Below are positions 8,888-17,545 of a stretch of DNA of 64,000 nt, in pieces. Position 1 is the first letter of the stretch; every line of letters starts with the position of its first letter. A model generated the notes under the pieces. That model saw nothing but the letters and a program-made list of their open reading frames with translations, made no database searches and was not told where the DNA came from. The DNA lies in contig CP036434.1 in the NCBI GenBank assembly GCA_007751475.1, forward strand, positions 5,461,524 through 5,525,523, given 5' to 3'. The DNA comes from Saltatorellus ferox. GTDB lineage: Bacteria; Planctomycetota; UBA1135; GCA-002686595. The position numbers and the translations under genes are program-made.

Positions 8888-10687
8888 TTGGCCATCCTCC
8901 TTCGCTTCTTCCGGCGGTTCCTTCTCTACAAGGCGCCGCTGCTCCTGGGTCTCCTCTCGATCCCGCTGGCTCAGCTCGCGGACGTGGGGATCACCCTGCT
9001 CGTCGGAAATTCGCTGGATCGCGCCAAGGACGCGACGGATGCCGAGTGGATCCAGACGGTGCTCCTGTGGATGGCGGTCTACGCCGTCGGTCACTGCGTC
9101 ATGCGCTTCTACCAGCGCTGGCTGATCGTCGTCGTGTCGCGCCGGGTCGAGGTCGACCTGAAGAACGAGCTGTTCAAGAAGCTCACCTCGCTTCCGTTCT
9201 CGTTCCACGACCGGAGCCGTTCGGGAGACGTCGTGTCGAGGCTCACGAGCGACGTCGAGGCCGTCCGCATGGTCCTCGGGCCAGGCATCATGTACACGCT
9301 CGGCGCGCTCATCATCGTGCCGATCAGCCTCGCGATCCTGTTCACGATCCAGCCGCTGCTCGCGGTGCTGATGGTGCTCCCCATGTTCGCCATGGGCTTC
9401 ACGATGAAGCTGCTCTCGGGCCGACTGCATCGCCAGTCGACCGCCGTCCAGGAGTCGATCGCGGGCATCAGTCACCGGGCTCAGGAGAACTTCGGCGGCA
9501 TCCGCATCGTCAAGGGCTACTCTCGCGAGGATCAGCAGGCGCGGCTCTTCGAGGTGACGAGCGCGGAGAACCGGAACAACCAGATCGAACTCGGGAACGC
9601 TCGCGGGCTCACGAACGCGGCGATCCACGGCTCCTTCGACACGACGTTCGCGGTCATCCTCGCGGTCGGCGGGATCGCGGCCGTCGATCGAACGCTGCCT
9701 GTCGGCGATCTCTTCAAGTTCATCGACCTGACGCTCAAGGTGTTCTGGCCACTCATCGCGATCGGATGGATCCTCGGGATGCTGCCCCGTGCCGTCGCGA
9801 GCGGCGAGCGGATCGAGGAGCTCCTGGACGAGGAGAACTCGATCCAGGACGGTGACCTGAAGCTCGACGTGAGCGAGATCGAGGGATCCGTCGCGTTCGA
9901 GAACGTCTCCTTCACCTACGAGCGCGGGACACGTCCGGCGCTCTCGGGGATCAGCGTGCAGATCGCGGCCGGAGAAACGCTCGGGATCGTCGGGCCGACG
10001 GGGTCGGGCAAGTCGACGCTGCTGAACCTCGTCGGGCGGCTCTTCGAGGCGGACTCGGGGCACGTCCTCGTGGACGATCATTCGGTCCGGGATCTACCGC
10101 TCGACACGCTGCGCGGGTCGCTCGGCTACGTGCCCCAGGACTCGTTCCTCTTCAGCGAGGCGTACGACGAGAACATTCGATTCGGTGCGGACGGTGAGAT
10201 CAGCGACGAGGAGATCGATCGATTGATCGAGCGCGTGGCGATGAAAGACGAGGTCGCGGAGTTCAGCGAGGGCAAGAAGACGCTCGTCGGCGAGCGCGGC
10301 GTGACGCTTTCGGGCGGCCAGCGGCAGCGCACGTGCATCGCGCGGGCGCTCGCGCGGAACCCGAAGATCCTCGTGCTGGACGACTGCCTTTCGGCGGTCG
10401 ATACCGAGACGGAGCGACAGCTGCTCGGTAGCCTGCAGGCCGCCGGCCACGGCCGGACGGTCCTCGTCGCCGCGCACCGCCTCACGACCGTACAGCGCGC
10501 CCACAAGATCCTCGTTCTCACCGCCGAAGGCGGCGTCGAGACGATCGGCACCCACGAAGAACTGCGGTCGCGGCCCGGCTGGTACGCGGACACCTGGGAG
10601 CAGCAACAGCGCACGGAATCGCTCGCGCAGTCGATCGAGCGCGAAGTGGCCGAGGCGGCGAACGCGTCGGCCGGGAGGCAGGCGTGA
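8888..10687 (+). CDS. Heterodimeric ABC exporter, subunit with degenerate Walker B (membrane + ATPase)
   Basis: 599 residues if translation starts at TTG 8888, 10 nt after the preceding stop. An upstream ATG at 8741 would overlap the previous gene by 137 nt and add a low-complexity tail. Six transmembrane helices (type-I exporter fold, residues 10-310) precede a nucleotide-binding domain with Walker A 'GPTGSGKSTLL', Q-loop 'YVPQDSFLF', canonical signature 'LSGGQRQR' and H-loop 'AAHRLTT'. The Walker B ends 'LVLDDCLSAVD': the catalytic Glu is Asp, the hallmark of the inactive site in heterodimeric exporters such as YheI/BmrC/TM287. The stop overlaps the GTG start of the partner gene (GTGA). Function: export of lipids, drugs or peptides across the inner membrane. 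Confidence 0.9.
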   Translation: MAILLRFFRRFLLYKAPLLLGLLSIPLAQLADVGITLLVGNSLDRAKDATDAEWIQTVLLWMAVYAVGHCVMRFYQRWLIVVVSRRVEVDLKNELFKKLTSLPFSFHDRSRSGDVVSRLTSDVEAVRMVLGPGIMYTLGALIIVPISLAILFTIQPLLAVLMVLPMFAMGFTMKLLSGRLHRQSTAVQESIAGISHRAQENFGGIRIVKGYSREDQQARLFEVTSAENRNNQIELGNARGLTNAAIHGSFDTTFAVILAVGGIAAVDRTLPVGDLFKFIDLTLKVFWPLIAIGWILGMLPRAVASGERIEELLDEENSIQDGDLKLDVSEIEGSVAFENVSFTYERGTRPALSGISVQIAAGETLGIVGPTGSGKSTLLNLVGRLFEADSGHVLVDDHSVRDLPLDTLRGSLGYVPQDSFLFSEAYDENIRFGADGEISDEEIDRLIERVAMKDEVAEFSEGKKTLVGERGVTLSGGQRQRTCIARALARNPKILVLDDCLSAVDTETERQLLGSLQAAGHGRTVLVAAHRLTTVQRAHKILVLTAEGGVETIGTHEELRSRPGWYADTWEQQQRTESLAQSIEREVAEAANASAGRQA

Positions 10688-12498
10688 GTTCGGCCGACGA
10701 CATCGACCACTCGGAGCTGGTCGCCACGAAGGCCTGGGACAGCTCGCTGTTCAAGCGGCTCTTCCGCTACGTGCGCCCCCACAAGCCGCTGTTCTTCGCG
10801 AGCTTCGCGGTGCTCCTGCTGCTCTTTGCGGGCGAGCTCCTCGGCACGCGGATCTGGCGCGGCGCGATCGACGGCCCCATCAAGGACGCGGCGGGACAGG
10901 CGGACAAATCGCCCTATCTCTCCGAGCTGTATCTCTGGGTCGGCGGCTACCTCGCCCTCATCGTGTTCACGACGGTCCTCCGCTACTTCGAGACCGCGAC
11001 GCTCACGAAGACGGGACAGGCGATCGTGCACGACCTGCGTTCGGCCGTGTTCCGGCACATCCAGCGCCTCGACCTCGGCTTCTTCGACAAGCGCCCGACG
11101 GGCTCCCTCGTGACCCGGGTCACGACGGACATCGAGAACCTCTCGGAGATGTTCACGTCGGGGGTGATCGTGCTCCTGTTCGATCTGATCAAGGTCGTGG
11201 TGGTGCTCGCGATCCTCTTCACGATCAACGTGAAGCTGGCGCTGATCACCGTGGCGACGACGCCGATCCTGATCGCGGTCAGCCTTTCCTTCCGCGGCGG
11301 GGCCCGCCGCGCCCACCGCGAGGTCCGCGCGCGGCTCGCGAAGCTGAACGGCTACCTCCAGGAGGTCCTGAACGGCATCCGCGTGGTCCAGGTCTTCCGG
11401 CGCGAGGAGCGCGTGGGCCAGCGCTTCGACGAGGCCCTCAGGGAGTACTTCATCGCGAACAAGAAGACGATCTTCCTCTTCGCGCTGTTCTTCCCGGCGA
11501 TGTCGTTCGCGGTCTACATCATCCAGGGCGCCGCGCTCTGGGCGGGCGTCCGCGCGATCGTCGACGTGAACCTGACCTACGGCGAGTTCGTGCAGTTCTG
11601 GCTGCTGCTCAACATGCTGGTGCGGCCCATCCGCGAGCTGGGCGAGCGCTACAATATCCTCCAGAGCGCGTTCGCCTCGGCGGAGCGCGTCTTCCAGGTG
11701 CTGGACACGAAGCCCGAAGTGGTTTCCCCGGCCCGGCCTCGTGCGATCGCGGCCGCCGGAACCTCGCCCCACGTCGTGTTCGAGGACGTGCACTTCCGGT
11801 ACGTGAAGGACACGCCGGTCCTGAAGGGCGTGTCGTTCGAGATCCCGCCCGGGAAGACGGTGGCCGTCGTCGGAGCGACGGGCGCGGGCAAGTCGACGCT
11901 CGTCAACCTCCTGCTGCGCTACTACGACGTGAGCTCTGGCCGGATCCTGCTCGACGGCGAAGACGTGCGCGAGGTGGACCTCGAAAGCATGCGTTCCCGA
12001 TTCGGGCTGGTGCTCCAGGAGGACTTCCTGTTCGCAGGAACGGTCCGGGACAACCTCGTGATGGAGCGAGAGGGCGTGACCGAAGGCTCCCTGGAGACCG
12101 CTCTGGAAGCCGCGCAGGCCCTCGACCTCGTGGAGCGGATGGACGGCGGGCTCGACGCGGAGGTGGCGGAACGCGGCTCGACGTTCTCGACCGGCGAGCG
12201 GCAGCTCCTGGCGATGGCGCGTGCGCTGGCGGCGAACCCGGACCTGGTGATCCTGGACGAAGCCACGGCCGCCGTGGATAGCGCGACGGAGCACAAGATC
12301 GAGCGAGCGACGGCGCGGCTCCTGGCCGGCCGAAGCGCCCTGGTGATCGCCCACCGCCTCTCCACCATCCGCGACGCGGACGAGATCCTGGTGATGGCGA
12401 GGGGCGAGATTCGAGAGCGAGGAACCCACGCCGAGCTGCTGGCCCAGGACGGCCTGTACGCGAAGCTGCACGCGCTGCAGTTCACGGGCGCTGCATGA
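10684..12498 (+). CDS. Heterodimeric ABC exporter, catalytic subunit (membrane + ATPase)
   Basis: 604 residues, GTG start overlapping the previous stop by 4 nt, so the two are translationally coupled. Six transmembrane helices (about 30-320) precede the ATPase domain with Walker A 'GATGAGKSTLV' and a canonical Walker B 'VILDEATAAVD' (catalytic Glu present), H-loop 'IAHRLST'. The ABC signature is degenerate: 'FSTGERQ' instead of LSGGQ. Combined with the Asp variant in the partner, this gives one consensus and one degenerate ATP site per heterodimer, as known for BmrCD/YheIH and TM287/288. The 3' end overlaps an ATG of the next frame (ATGA at 12495). Confidence 0.92.
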   Translation: MSSADDIDHSELVATKAWDSSLFKRLFRYVRPHKPLFFASFAVLLLLFAGELLGTRIWRGAIDGPIKDAAGQADKSPYLSELYLWVGGYLALIVFTTVLRYFETATLTKTGQAIVHDLRSAVFRHIQRLDLGFFDKRPTGSLVTRVTTDIENLSEMFTSGVIVLLFDLIKVVVVLAILFTINVKLALITVATTPILIAVSLSFRGGARRAHREVRARLAKLNGYLQEVLNGIRVVQVFRREERVGQRFDEALREYFIANKKTIFLFALFFPAMSFAVYIIQGAALWAGVRAIVDVNLTYGEFVQFWLLLNMLVRPIRELGERYNILQSAFASAERVFQVLDTKPEVVSPARPRAIAAAGTSPHVVFEDVHFRYVKDTPVLKGVSFEIPPGKTVAVVGATGAGKSTLVNLLLRYYDVSSGRILLDGEDVREVDLESMRSRFGLVLQEDFLFAGTVRDNLVMEREGVTEGSLETALEAAQALDLVERMDGGLDAEVAERGSTFSTGERQLLAMARALAANPDLVILDEATAAVDSATEHKIERATARLLAGRSALVIAHRLSTIRDADEILVMARGEIRERGTHAELLAQDGLYAKLHALQFTGAA

Positions 12499-12554
12499 CC
12501 GCGCGTGGGCGCTGCGGAGTGGCGGTCCCCCACGCAAGATGCGAGATTACCGCC

Positions 12555-15173
12555 ATGCACCTCGAGAAGAAGACCCTTCGGATCACCGTCGATCCGGTTT
12601 TCACCAGCCTCCAGACCACCTTCGAGACCGGCAGCTTCTGGGTGCCGCGGAGACCCGGCCAGGGCCAGCCGCCGATTCTGAACTTCGCGCTCAGCGAGCT
12701 GAAGGATCTCGAGGACGAGTTCGCCGACCGCGTGCGGGCAGGCGCGACCCCGGATGAGCGCTACTGGGATCTGCTCGACGCGTACTTTCGGATGAAGCGC
12801 CAGGGCATCCAGCGGCACGAAGATTCACAGGTCCGGCTGGGCGGGTTCGAGGCGCGCGTGCGCCGCGCGTACTCCTCTGTGGAAGTCGCTGGCGCGATCC
12901 CCGGGGCGCCCAAGGAGGAGCTGTTCCACCTCTTCGTCAACGTCGACTTCGAGGATGGAACGATGCAGGAGTTCTCCTGCGATTGTCGCATGGCTGAAGC
13001 CGAGCGCTTCGAGCCGCTCTTCTGGCAAGCGCTTCGGAGCGCCGAGTTCTTTGGCGATCGAGCGGCCGCGCTGGCCGAGCAGAACGCGGTCTTCGACGCG
13101 GCCTTCGATCGCATGGAGGCTCTCATCGGCGAGGCCGATTCGAGCGCTGCGCCAGGAGTCGCCGCCGCTTCCGAAGAGGGGGCGGCAGAGCTCCCCTTCG
13201 AGGCCCCGGCGAACGGCGAGAGCCACTTCCGCCTCGGCGGCTTCGAGGGCACCTTCGTCGAGCCCGAGACGAGCGTCGGCGTGGCCAGGTTCTCCAAGGA
13301 GTTCGGCTTCAAGCTCGTCGCGCGGCTGGCGACGCCGAAGCTCGCCCAGGAGAAGAAGCTCCTCAGCGAGTACGGAGACCACGGCGAAGTGAGCCTCTCC
13401 TTCCACGTGCGGGGCGTCTATCGACAGGGCGGCAAGGCCGCGGGCACGTTCGCGGTGAAAGACGATCGCTGCGCGGCTCCATACTCCAACCTTCGGACGG
13501 ACGGGCTGGACTACCGGCTGCACTTCGACGGGCAGATCGGCATCCAGGACGGCTGGATTCACGTGCGTGGGCGCCTCGGGTGTCCCTACGAGCCGAGCCT
13601 CGACTTCGAGGTCGATATCGCTCGGCGCTTCGACGAGAGCACCGTCGACTGGTCAGGCTACCAGTTCACGACGGTGGAAGAGATCGAAGCGGCTCCTCCG
13701 GACGTCGTGCGGCAGGTCTTCCTCCAGGGCAACACGTTCCCCGCGAAGCTCCTTCAGTGCACGCAGCTGGAAACGCTGACGGTGCGATGCCAGCGGGAGG
13801 AGCCCGCGGGCATCGGCAGCCTGGACGCCCTCGCCGCATGGACCCGACTGGAGAGGCTCCACCTCGAAGGTTTCTACATCGACGCCCTGCCCGAAGCCAT
13901 CGGGACGCTCGAGAACCTCACGTTCCTGTCCCTCGACGACTGCGAGCTGCGGAGGGTTCCCGACAGCGTCTGGTCGCTGCCGAAGCTGGCGAACCTCAGC
14001 CTCGATGGCAATCCGCTCGCCGCTTGGCCCGAGTCCATCGACCTGCCTGCGATCCGTAAGATCTCGCTGGAGCGCTGTGGCCTCCGCACCCTCCCCGCGA
14101 ACCTCGCGCTCATCCCTGCGCTCCAGCAACTTCAGCTCAGCGGAAACGACTTCGAGTCCCTCCCCGAAGAGTTCAACCGCGAGGACCTCAAGGTGGGGCT
14201 CTCCAGCGCGGACAAGCGGCGCTTGCTCGACTACGACTACCGCGGCGCGGGCGGCGCCGGAGTGGTCGAGTGGGACGACGCGGCCTACTTCGCGCGCGGC
14301 TCGCTCGAGCTTCGCGCCCGCGTCGACAGGGCCCTCGAATACCCGAACCTCGCGCCCTTTGCGGATGCGCTGCGGTACCTCATCAAACGAGCCGTCGGCT
14401 TCCACCAGGTGGGTCCCGAGGACTACGCCGCCGTCGGCGGGCACCGCTTCGGCGGGATGCCCGACCTGCCCCCATCGATCCCCTATCCACGGTTCTCCGG
14501 CAAGGATTACGAGGGGCACCCGTTCGATCACGCGTACGAGTTCCTCGCCCAGATTCGACTGGATGCCATCGCGGACCTGCAGGACTACCTCCCGCGCACG
14601 GGGATCCTGTACTTCTTCCTGACGACCGTTCACGACGTCTACGGCGATGGCAAGAACGACCCCGTGAAGGTGATTCACCACGATGGGCCGCTGGAAGACC
14701 TGGTCAGCGGCCAGCACCTTCACATCGACCCTGACGAATACTCGGAGATGCCGGACGGCGCCTACGCGGCCTTCCGCGCCACGGCGACCCTGGTGGCGAG
14801 CGCGCCGGAGTTCTACGGCGCGCGCTCGAATCCGCATCTCTTCCGAGGCCCGGCCGCGGCGCTGGCCGAGGAGAGCGACGAGGTCCGCGACTTCCTCGAC
14901 GGTGCGACCGACGCTCTCCGGGAAACCCTGGGCCCGGAGCCCCGTCCCGACCACTGCATCAACGCCTACGCGTTCACCCAGAACGAAGATCCCGAGCACC
15001 AGGCTTCGCTGGCACGGCGAGGCAACCCCGAGGATTGGATCGTGCTCCTGAACCTCGGTTCCCGAGGCGACTTCCAGTGGGGCGACGCGGGCGACCTGCT
15101 CGTGGTCGCCCACAAGAGCGACCTTGCCCGCGGCGACTTCTCCGGCGTCTTCTGCACGCTGGAGAGCAGCTGA
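12555..15173 (+). CDS. Leucine-rich-repeat protein with C-terminal YwqG/DUF1963-like domain
   Basis: 872 residues from ATG 12555; an alternative ATG at 12495 overlaps the exporter gene by 4 nt and adds 20 residues. There is no signal peptide, so it is probably cytoplasmic. The N-terminal 400 residues are not recognised; a short motif 'RLGGFE' occurs twice (about residues 95 and 230). Residues 425-550 are leucine-rich repeats of about 23 residues ('LENLTFLSLDDCELRRVP', 'LPKLANLSLDGNPLAAWP'). Residues 620-871 match the YwqG/DUF1963 family: 'FGGMPDLPPSIPYP', 'FLAQIRLDAI', 'GILYFFLT' and, near the end, 'WGDAGDLLVVAHKSDLARG'. YwqG-like domains have no known activity. A role in protein-protein recognition is inference. 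Confidence 0.8.
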   Translation: MHLEKKTLRITVDPVFTSLQTTFETGSFWVPRRPGQGQPPILNFALSELKDLEDEFADRVRAGATPDERYWDLLDAYFRMKRQGIQRHEDSQVRLGGFEARVRRAYSSVEVAGAIPGAPKEELFHLFVNVDFEDGTMQEFSCDCRMAEAERFEPLFWQALRSAEFFGDRAAALAEQNAVFDAAFDRMEALIGEADSSAAPGVAAASEEGAAELPFEAPANGESHFRLGGFEGTFVEPETSVGVARFSKEFGFKLVARLATPKLAQEKKLLSEYGDHGEVSLSFHVRGVYRQGGKAAGTFAVKDDRCAAPYSNLRTDGLDYRLHFDGQIGIQDGWIHVRGRLGCPYEPSLDFEVDIARRFDESTVDWSGYQFTTVEEIEAAPPDVVRQVFLQGNTFPAKLLQCTQLETLTVRCQREEPAGIGSLDALAAWTRLERLHLEGFYIDALPEAIGTLENLTFLSLDDCELRRVPDSVWSLPKLANLSLDGNPLAAWPESIDLPAIRKISLERCGLRTLPANLALIPALQQLQLSGNDFESLPEEFNREDLKVGLSSADKRRLLDYDYRGAGGAGVVEWDDAAYFARGSLELRARVDRALEYPNLAPFADALRYLIKRAVGFHQVGPEDYAAVGGHRFGGMPDLPPSIPYPRFSGKDYEGHPFDHAYEFLAQIRLDAIADLQDYLPRTGILYFFLTTVHDVYGDGKNDPVKVIHHDGPLEDLVSGQHLHIDPDEYSEMPDGAYAAFRATATLVASAPEFYGARSNPHLFRGPAAALAEESDEVRDFLDGATDALRETLGPEPRPDHCINAYAFTQNEDPEHQASLARRGNPEDWIVLLNLGSRGDFQWGDAGDLLVVAHKSDLARGDFSGVFCTLESS

Positions 15174-15256
15174 GGCCACATCCAGGGGAACTCCAGGAAC
15201 CACCGCGCCAGCCTTCGATTCCGCGAGCACCGCCTTCTGCGGCGCAGACTCCTCGG

Positions 15257-16087
15257 TCAGGAAGATTCGAGCGGCAGGAACGAGCTATAGCCCTCCACGT
15301 ACGTCGGGTACCGGAAGCGGAATCCAGTGTCGACCAGCGCCGTCGAGCGAACGCGCTTCGTGGACGCCGGGCCAGTCGTATCCATGGCCCTTGGCCTGGG
15401 GGCCCCGAGGCGCTCCGCGAGCCAGGTCAGCACCTCCGCTCGCGGGGAAGGCCGGGTGTCGCTCACGCAAAGAGTCTCCGGCAGCGCAGAAGTTCCTAGG
15501 ACATGCACCAATGCGCGGGCTGCGTCTTCTTCGTGGAGCTGGTTCATCCAGCCTTCTGCCGAAGCCGGGTACGTGGCTTCGCCGGCTCGTACGCGATCGA
15601 GGAGCACGCGGCGGCTCGGGCCGTACAGACCCGAGAGCCGCAAGGCACAGGCCTCGAACGGGCTGGCCTTGGCCACAGCCTCGGCCTCCAGCATCCTGAT
15701 GCCGGTGAAGTGCATCGGCGCAGGGATCGTCGACTCGTCGACCTCGGATCCGTCGCCGTGGCCGTAGACCCCGGTGGACGAGACGAAGAGGACGCGCGCA
15801 TTCGACGAGTCACGCTTGAGGGCTTCCAGCACGTTCTCGAGTCCGACCACGTAGGCGAGGCGATACCCCTCGTCCGTGCGCGTGGAAGCAGCCACGCTGT
15901 AAATGACGGCGTCGAGCCTCTTCGGCAGATCGAAACGACCAGCGGCCACGTCGCCGCGGAGCGCGATGACGCCGTCCGGGAGCGGGCGCTGGCTTCGGCG
16001 CAGGCCGAAGACCCCATGCCCATCGGCCACCAGCTGCTCGGCGGCAGCGCTTCCGAGCCGTCCGCACCCGACGATGAGAATTCGCAT
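15257..16087 (-). CDS. NAD(P)-binding epimerase/dehydratase-like protein (YeeZ type)
   Basis: 276 residues. The N-terminal Rossmann motif 'MRILIVGCGRLGSAAAEQL' (GxGxxG) and the compact length match atypical extended SDR proteins such as E. coli YeeZ. The segment 'VLFVSSTGVYGHGDGSEVDE' contains the Ser/Tyr region: 'SSTGVYG' is the family signature, but the classical YxxxK is not obvious, as in other atypical SDRs. 'LRLSGLYGPSRR' is the usual C-terminal sugar-epimerase-like motif. Substrate unknown. It stands alone, with 47 nt to the next gene on the same strand upstream. Confidence 0.8.
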   Translation of the reverse strand: MRILIVGCGRLGSAAAEQLVADGHGVFGLRRSQRPLPDGVIALRGDVAAGRFDLPKRLDAVIYSVAASTRTDEGYRLAYVVGLENVLEALKRDSSNARVLFVSSTGVYGHGDGSEVDESTIPAPMHFTGIRMLEAEAVAKASPFEACALRLSGLYGPSRRVLLDRVRAGEATYPASAEGWMNQLHEEDAARALVHVLGTSALPETLCVSDTRPSPRAEVLTWLAERLGAPRPRAMDTTGPASTKRVRSTALVDTGFRFRYPTYVEGYSSFLPLESS

Positions 16088-16135
16088 GATAGGAGTCCAA
16101 AGGGCGGCCTGCGGCTCGCCGAAGGTGCTCGATGG

Positions 16136-16381
16136 CTATCTCTCCAGCATGAGCTCGACCGTTTCGAGGTCGAGCTCCAGCACCACTCGCATCCTCACGA
16201 TCGTCGCCACGCGGTCCAGCAACGTCGTCGCGATCAGCACTCGCTGATCGCCCTCGACGCCGGGCCCGAGCAGCCCCGACACGTAGGCCTCGCGCAGCAC
16301 CACCGACTCGACCCGGAACACCTCGGCCACCGCTTCCAGCTCCAGGTACACCACGCCGTCGATCTCGATCGGTTGACTCAT
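16136..16381 (-). CDS. cbpM: CbpM-like chaperone modulator
   Basis: 81 residues. The ATG at 16381 overlaps the stop of the preceding DnaJ-family gene (ATGA), so the two are translationally coupled. CbpM/MerR_2-type modulators bind the J domain of CbpA and inhibit its co-chaperone and DNA-binding activities; the family has a short winged-helix-like fold. Here a beta-start ('IEIDGVVYLELEAVAEVF') is followed by helices, with a last helix 'LDLETVELMLER' that matches the 'DLEGIE-I-L' pattern at this place in CbpM. The assignment rests on size, this tail and the position directly after cbpA. Confidence 0.75.
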   Translation of the reverse strand: MSQPIEIDGVVYLELEAVAEVFRVESVVLREAYVSGLLGPGVEGDQRVLIATTLLDRVATIVRMRVVLELDLETVELMLER

Positions 16382-17496
16382 GCCGTCTCTCCCTGGACCC
16401 GCGCGCCACCGTTCACTCGCTGCTCTGGAGTCGCTGTCCTCAGCTGCGCAAGTTCCGTGAGCAGCTCCCTTTGACGATCGCTGAGCTCCGTTGGAAGCGC
16501 AATCTCCAGGACCGCCATCATCTCGTCCGTGCCCTTGTCCTTGTTCGCGAGTCCCTGGCCGCGCAGGCGCAGCTTCGTTCCACCGCGCGAGTTCGGCGGA
16601 ACCGTGATCGTGACGACGCCCTTCGCCGTTCGCACGTCGACCTTGGCGCCGGAGACCGCCTCCCACGGCGCGATCGGGACCACCGCCTCGAGCTTGCCAG
16701 CGACCAGTCGATAGCCTTCGTCGTCCTGGAGCTTCAGCACCAGGTGCAGGTCGCCCGCTTCCCCGCCTTCGGCGCCAGGTTCCCCGAGACCCTTCAATCG
16801 CAGCGTCATGCCGTCGCGAAGCTCGCTCGGGATGCGCAGGTCGATCTCGCGCTCCCGATGGACCACGCCGACGCCGCCGCACGACGGACAGACGTGCTCC
16901 TGGAGGAAGCCCACGCCTCCGCAGGTCGGACAGCTCTGGCGCGTGGGCACCGTGAAGCTCCGCTTCCCGCCCTGGAGCGCCTCGCCTATCGGCAGGTGCA
17001 GCTCCGCACGCACGTCTGCGCCGCGGTGCCTGTAGCGAGCGTGGCCGCCCGCTTGACCGGCGAAGTCCCGGCGCACCTGGTCACCGAACATGCTCTGGAA
17101 GAAGTCCGAGAAGCCGCCACCGCTACCGAAGGCGGCTTCGAACTCCTCTCGGCTCATCGAAGGGCCCTGGCTTCCCTGGGGGCCACCCTGCGAGCCGCGG
17201 CGGGCTCCGCCGAATCCGGAGCCCTGCGCTCCGGAGCTCCCAGGCCGGAACTCCTGTCCGTGCTCCCAGTGCTCCCCGAATCGGTCGTAGCGCGCACGCT
17301 TTTCGGCATCGCTCAGGACCTCGTAGGCCTCGCTGATCGACTTGAACCGACTCTCCGCGTCGGCTCCGCCATCCGCGTCACCGCCGTGTTGATCGGGATG
17401 CCACTTGAGGGCCAGCTTGCGGTAAGCCTTCTTGATGTCCTTGTCGGAGGCTTCGCGTGGAACCCCGAGGACCTCGTAGTAGTCCTGGAACTTCAT
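16378..17496 (-). CDS. cbpA: CbpA/DnaJ-type co-chaperone with half zinc-finger region
   Basis: 372 residues. The start is set at ATG 17496 because 'MKFQDYYEVLGVPREASDKD' is the standard J-domain opening; the Hsp70-stimulating HPD is present in 'KWHPDQHGG'. A Gly/Phe/Ser-rich linker follows (about 75-140), then the two C-terminal beta domains ('RIPSELRDGMTLRLKGLGEPG', 'ITVPPNSRGGTKLRLRGQG'). Between them are only two CxxCGGxG motifs ('CPTCGGVGF' and 'CPSCGGVGV'). DnaJ has four such motifs and CbpA none, so this is an intermediate form. It recruits DnaK-type Hsp70. The stop overlaps the start of the cbpM-like gene. Confidence 0.88.
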   Translation of the reverse strand: MKFQDYYEVLGVPREASDKDIKKAYRKLALKWHPDQHGGDADGGADAESRFKSISEAYEVLSDAEKRARYDRFGEHWEHGQEFRPGSSGAQGSGFGGARRGSQGGPQGSQGPSMSREEFEAAFGSGGGFSDFFQSMFGDQVRRDFAGQAGGHARYRHRGADVRAELHLPIGEALQGGKRSFTVPTRQSCPTCGGVGFLQEHVCPSCGGVGVVHREREIDLRIPSELRDGMTLRLKGLGEPGAEGGEAGDLHLVLKLQDDEGYRLVAGKLEAVVPIAPWEAVSGAKVDVRTAKGVVTITVPPNSRGGTKLRLRGQGLANKDKGTDEMMAVLEIALPTELSDRQRELLTELAQLRTATPEQRVNGGARVQGETA

Positions 17497-17545
17497 GAGA
17501 CACGAGCATGATGACTCGGGCCCCGTGAAGGCCACAAGGACAATC

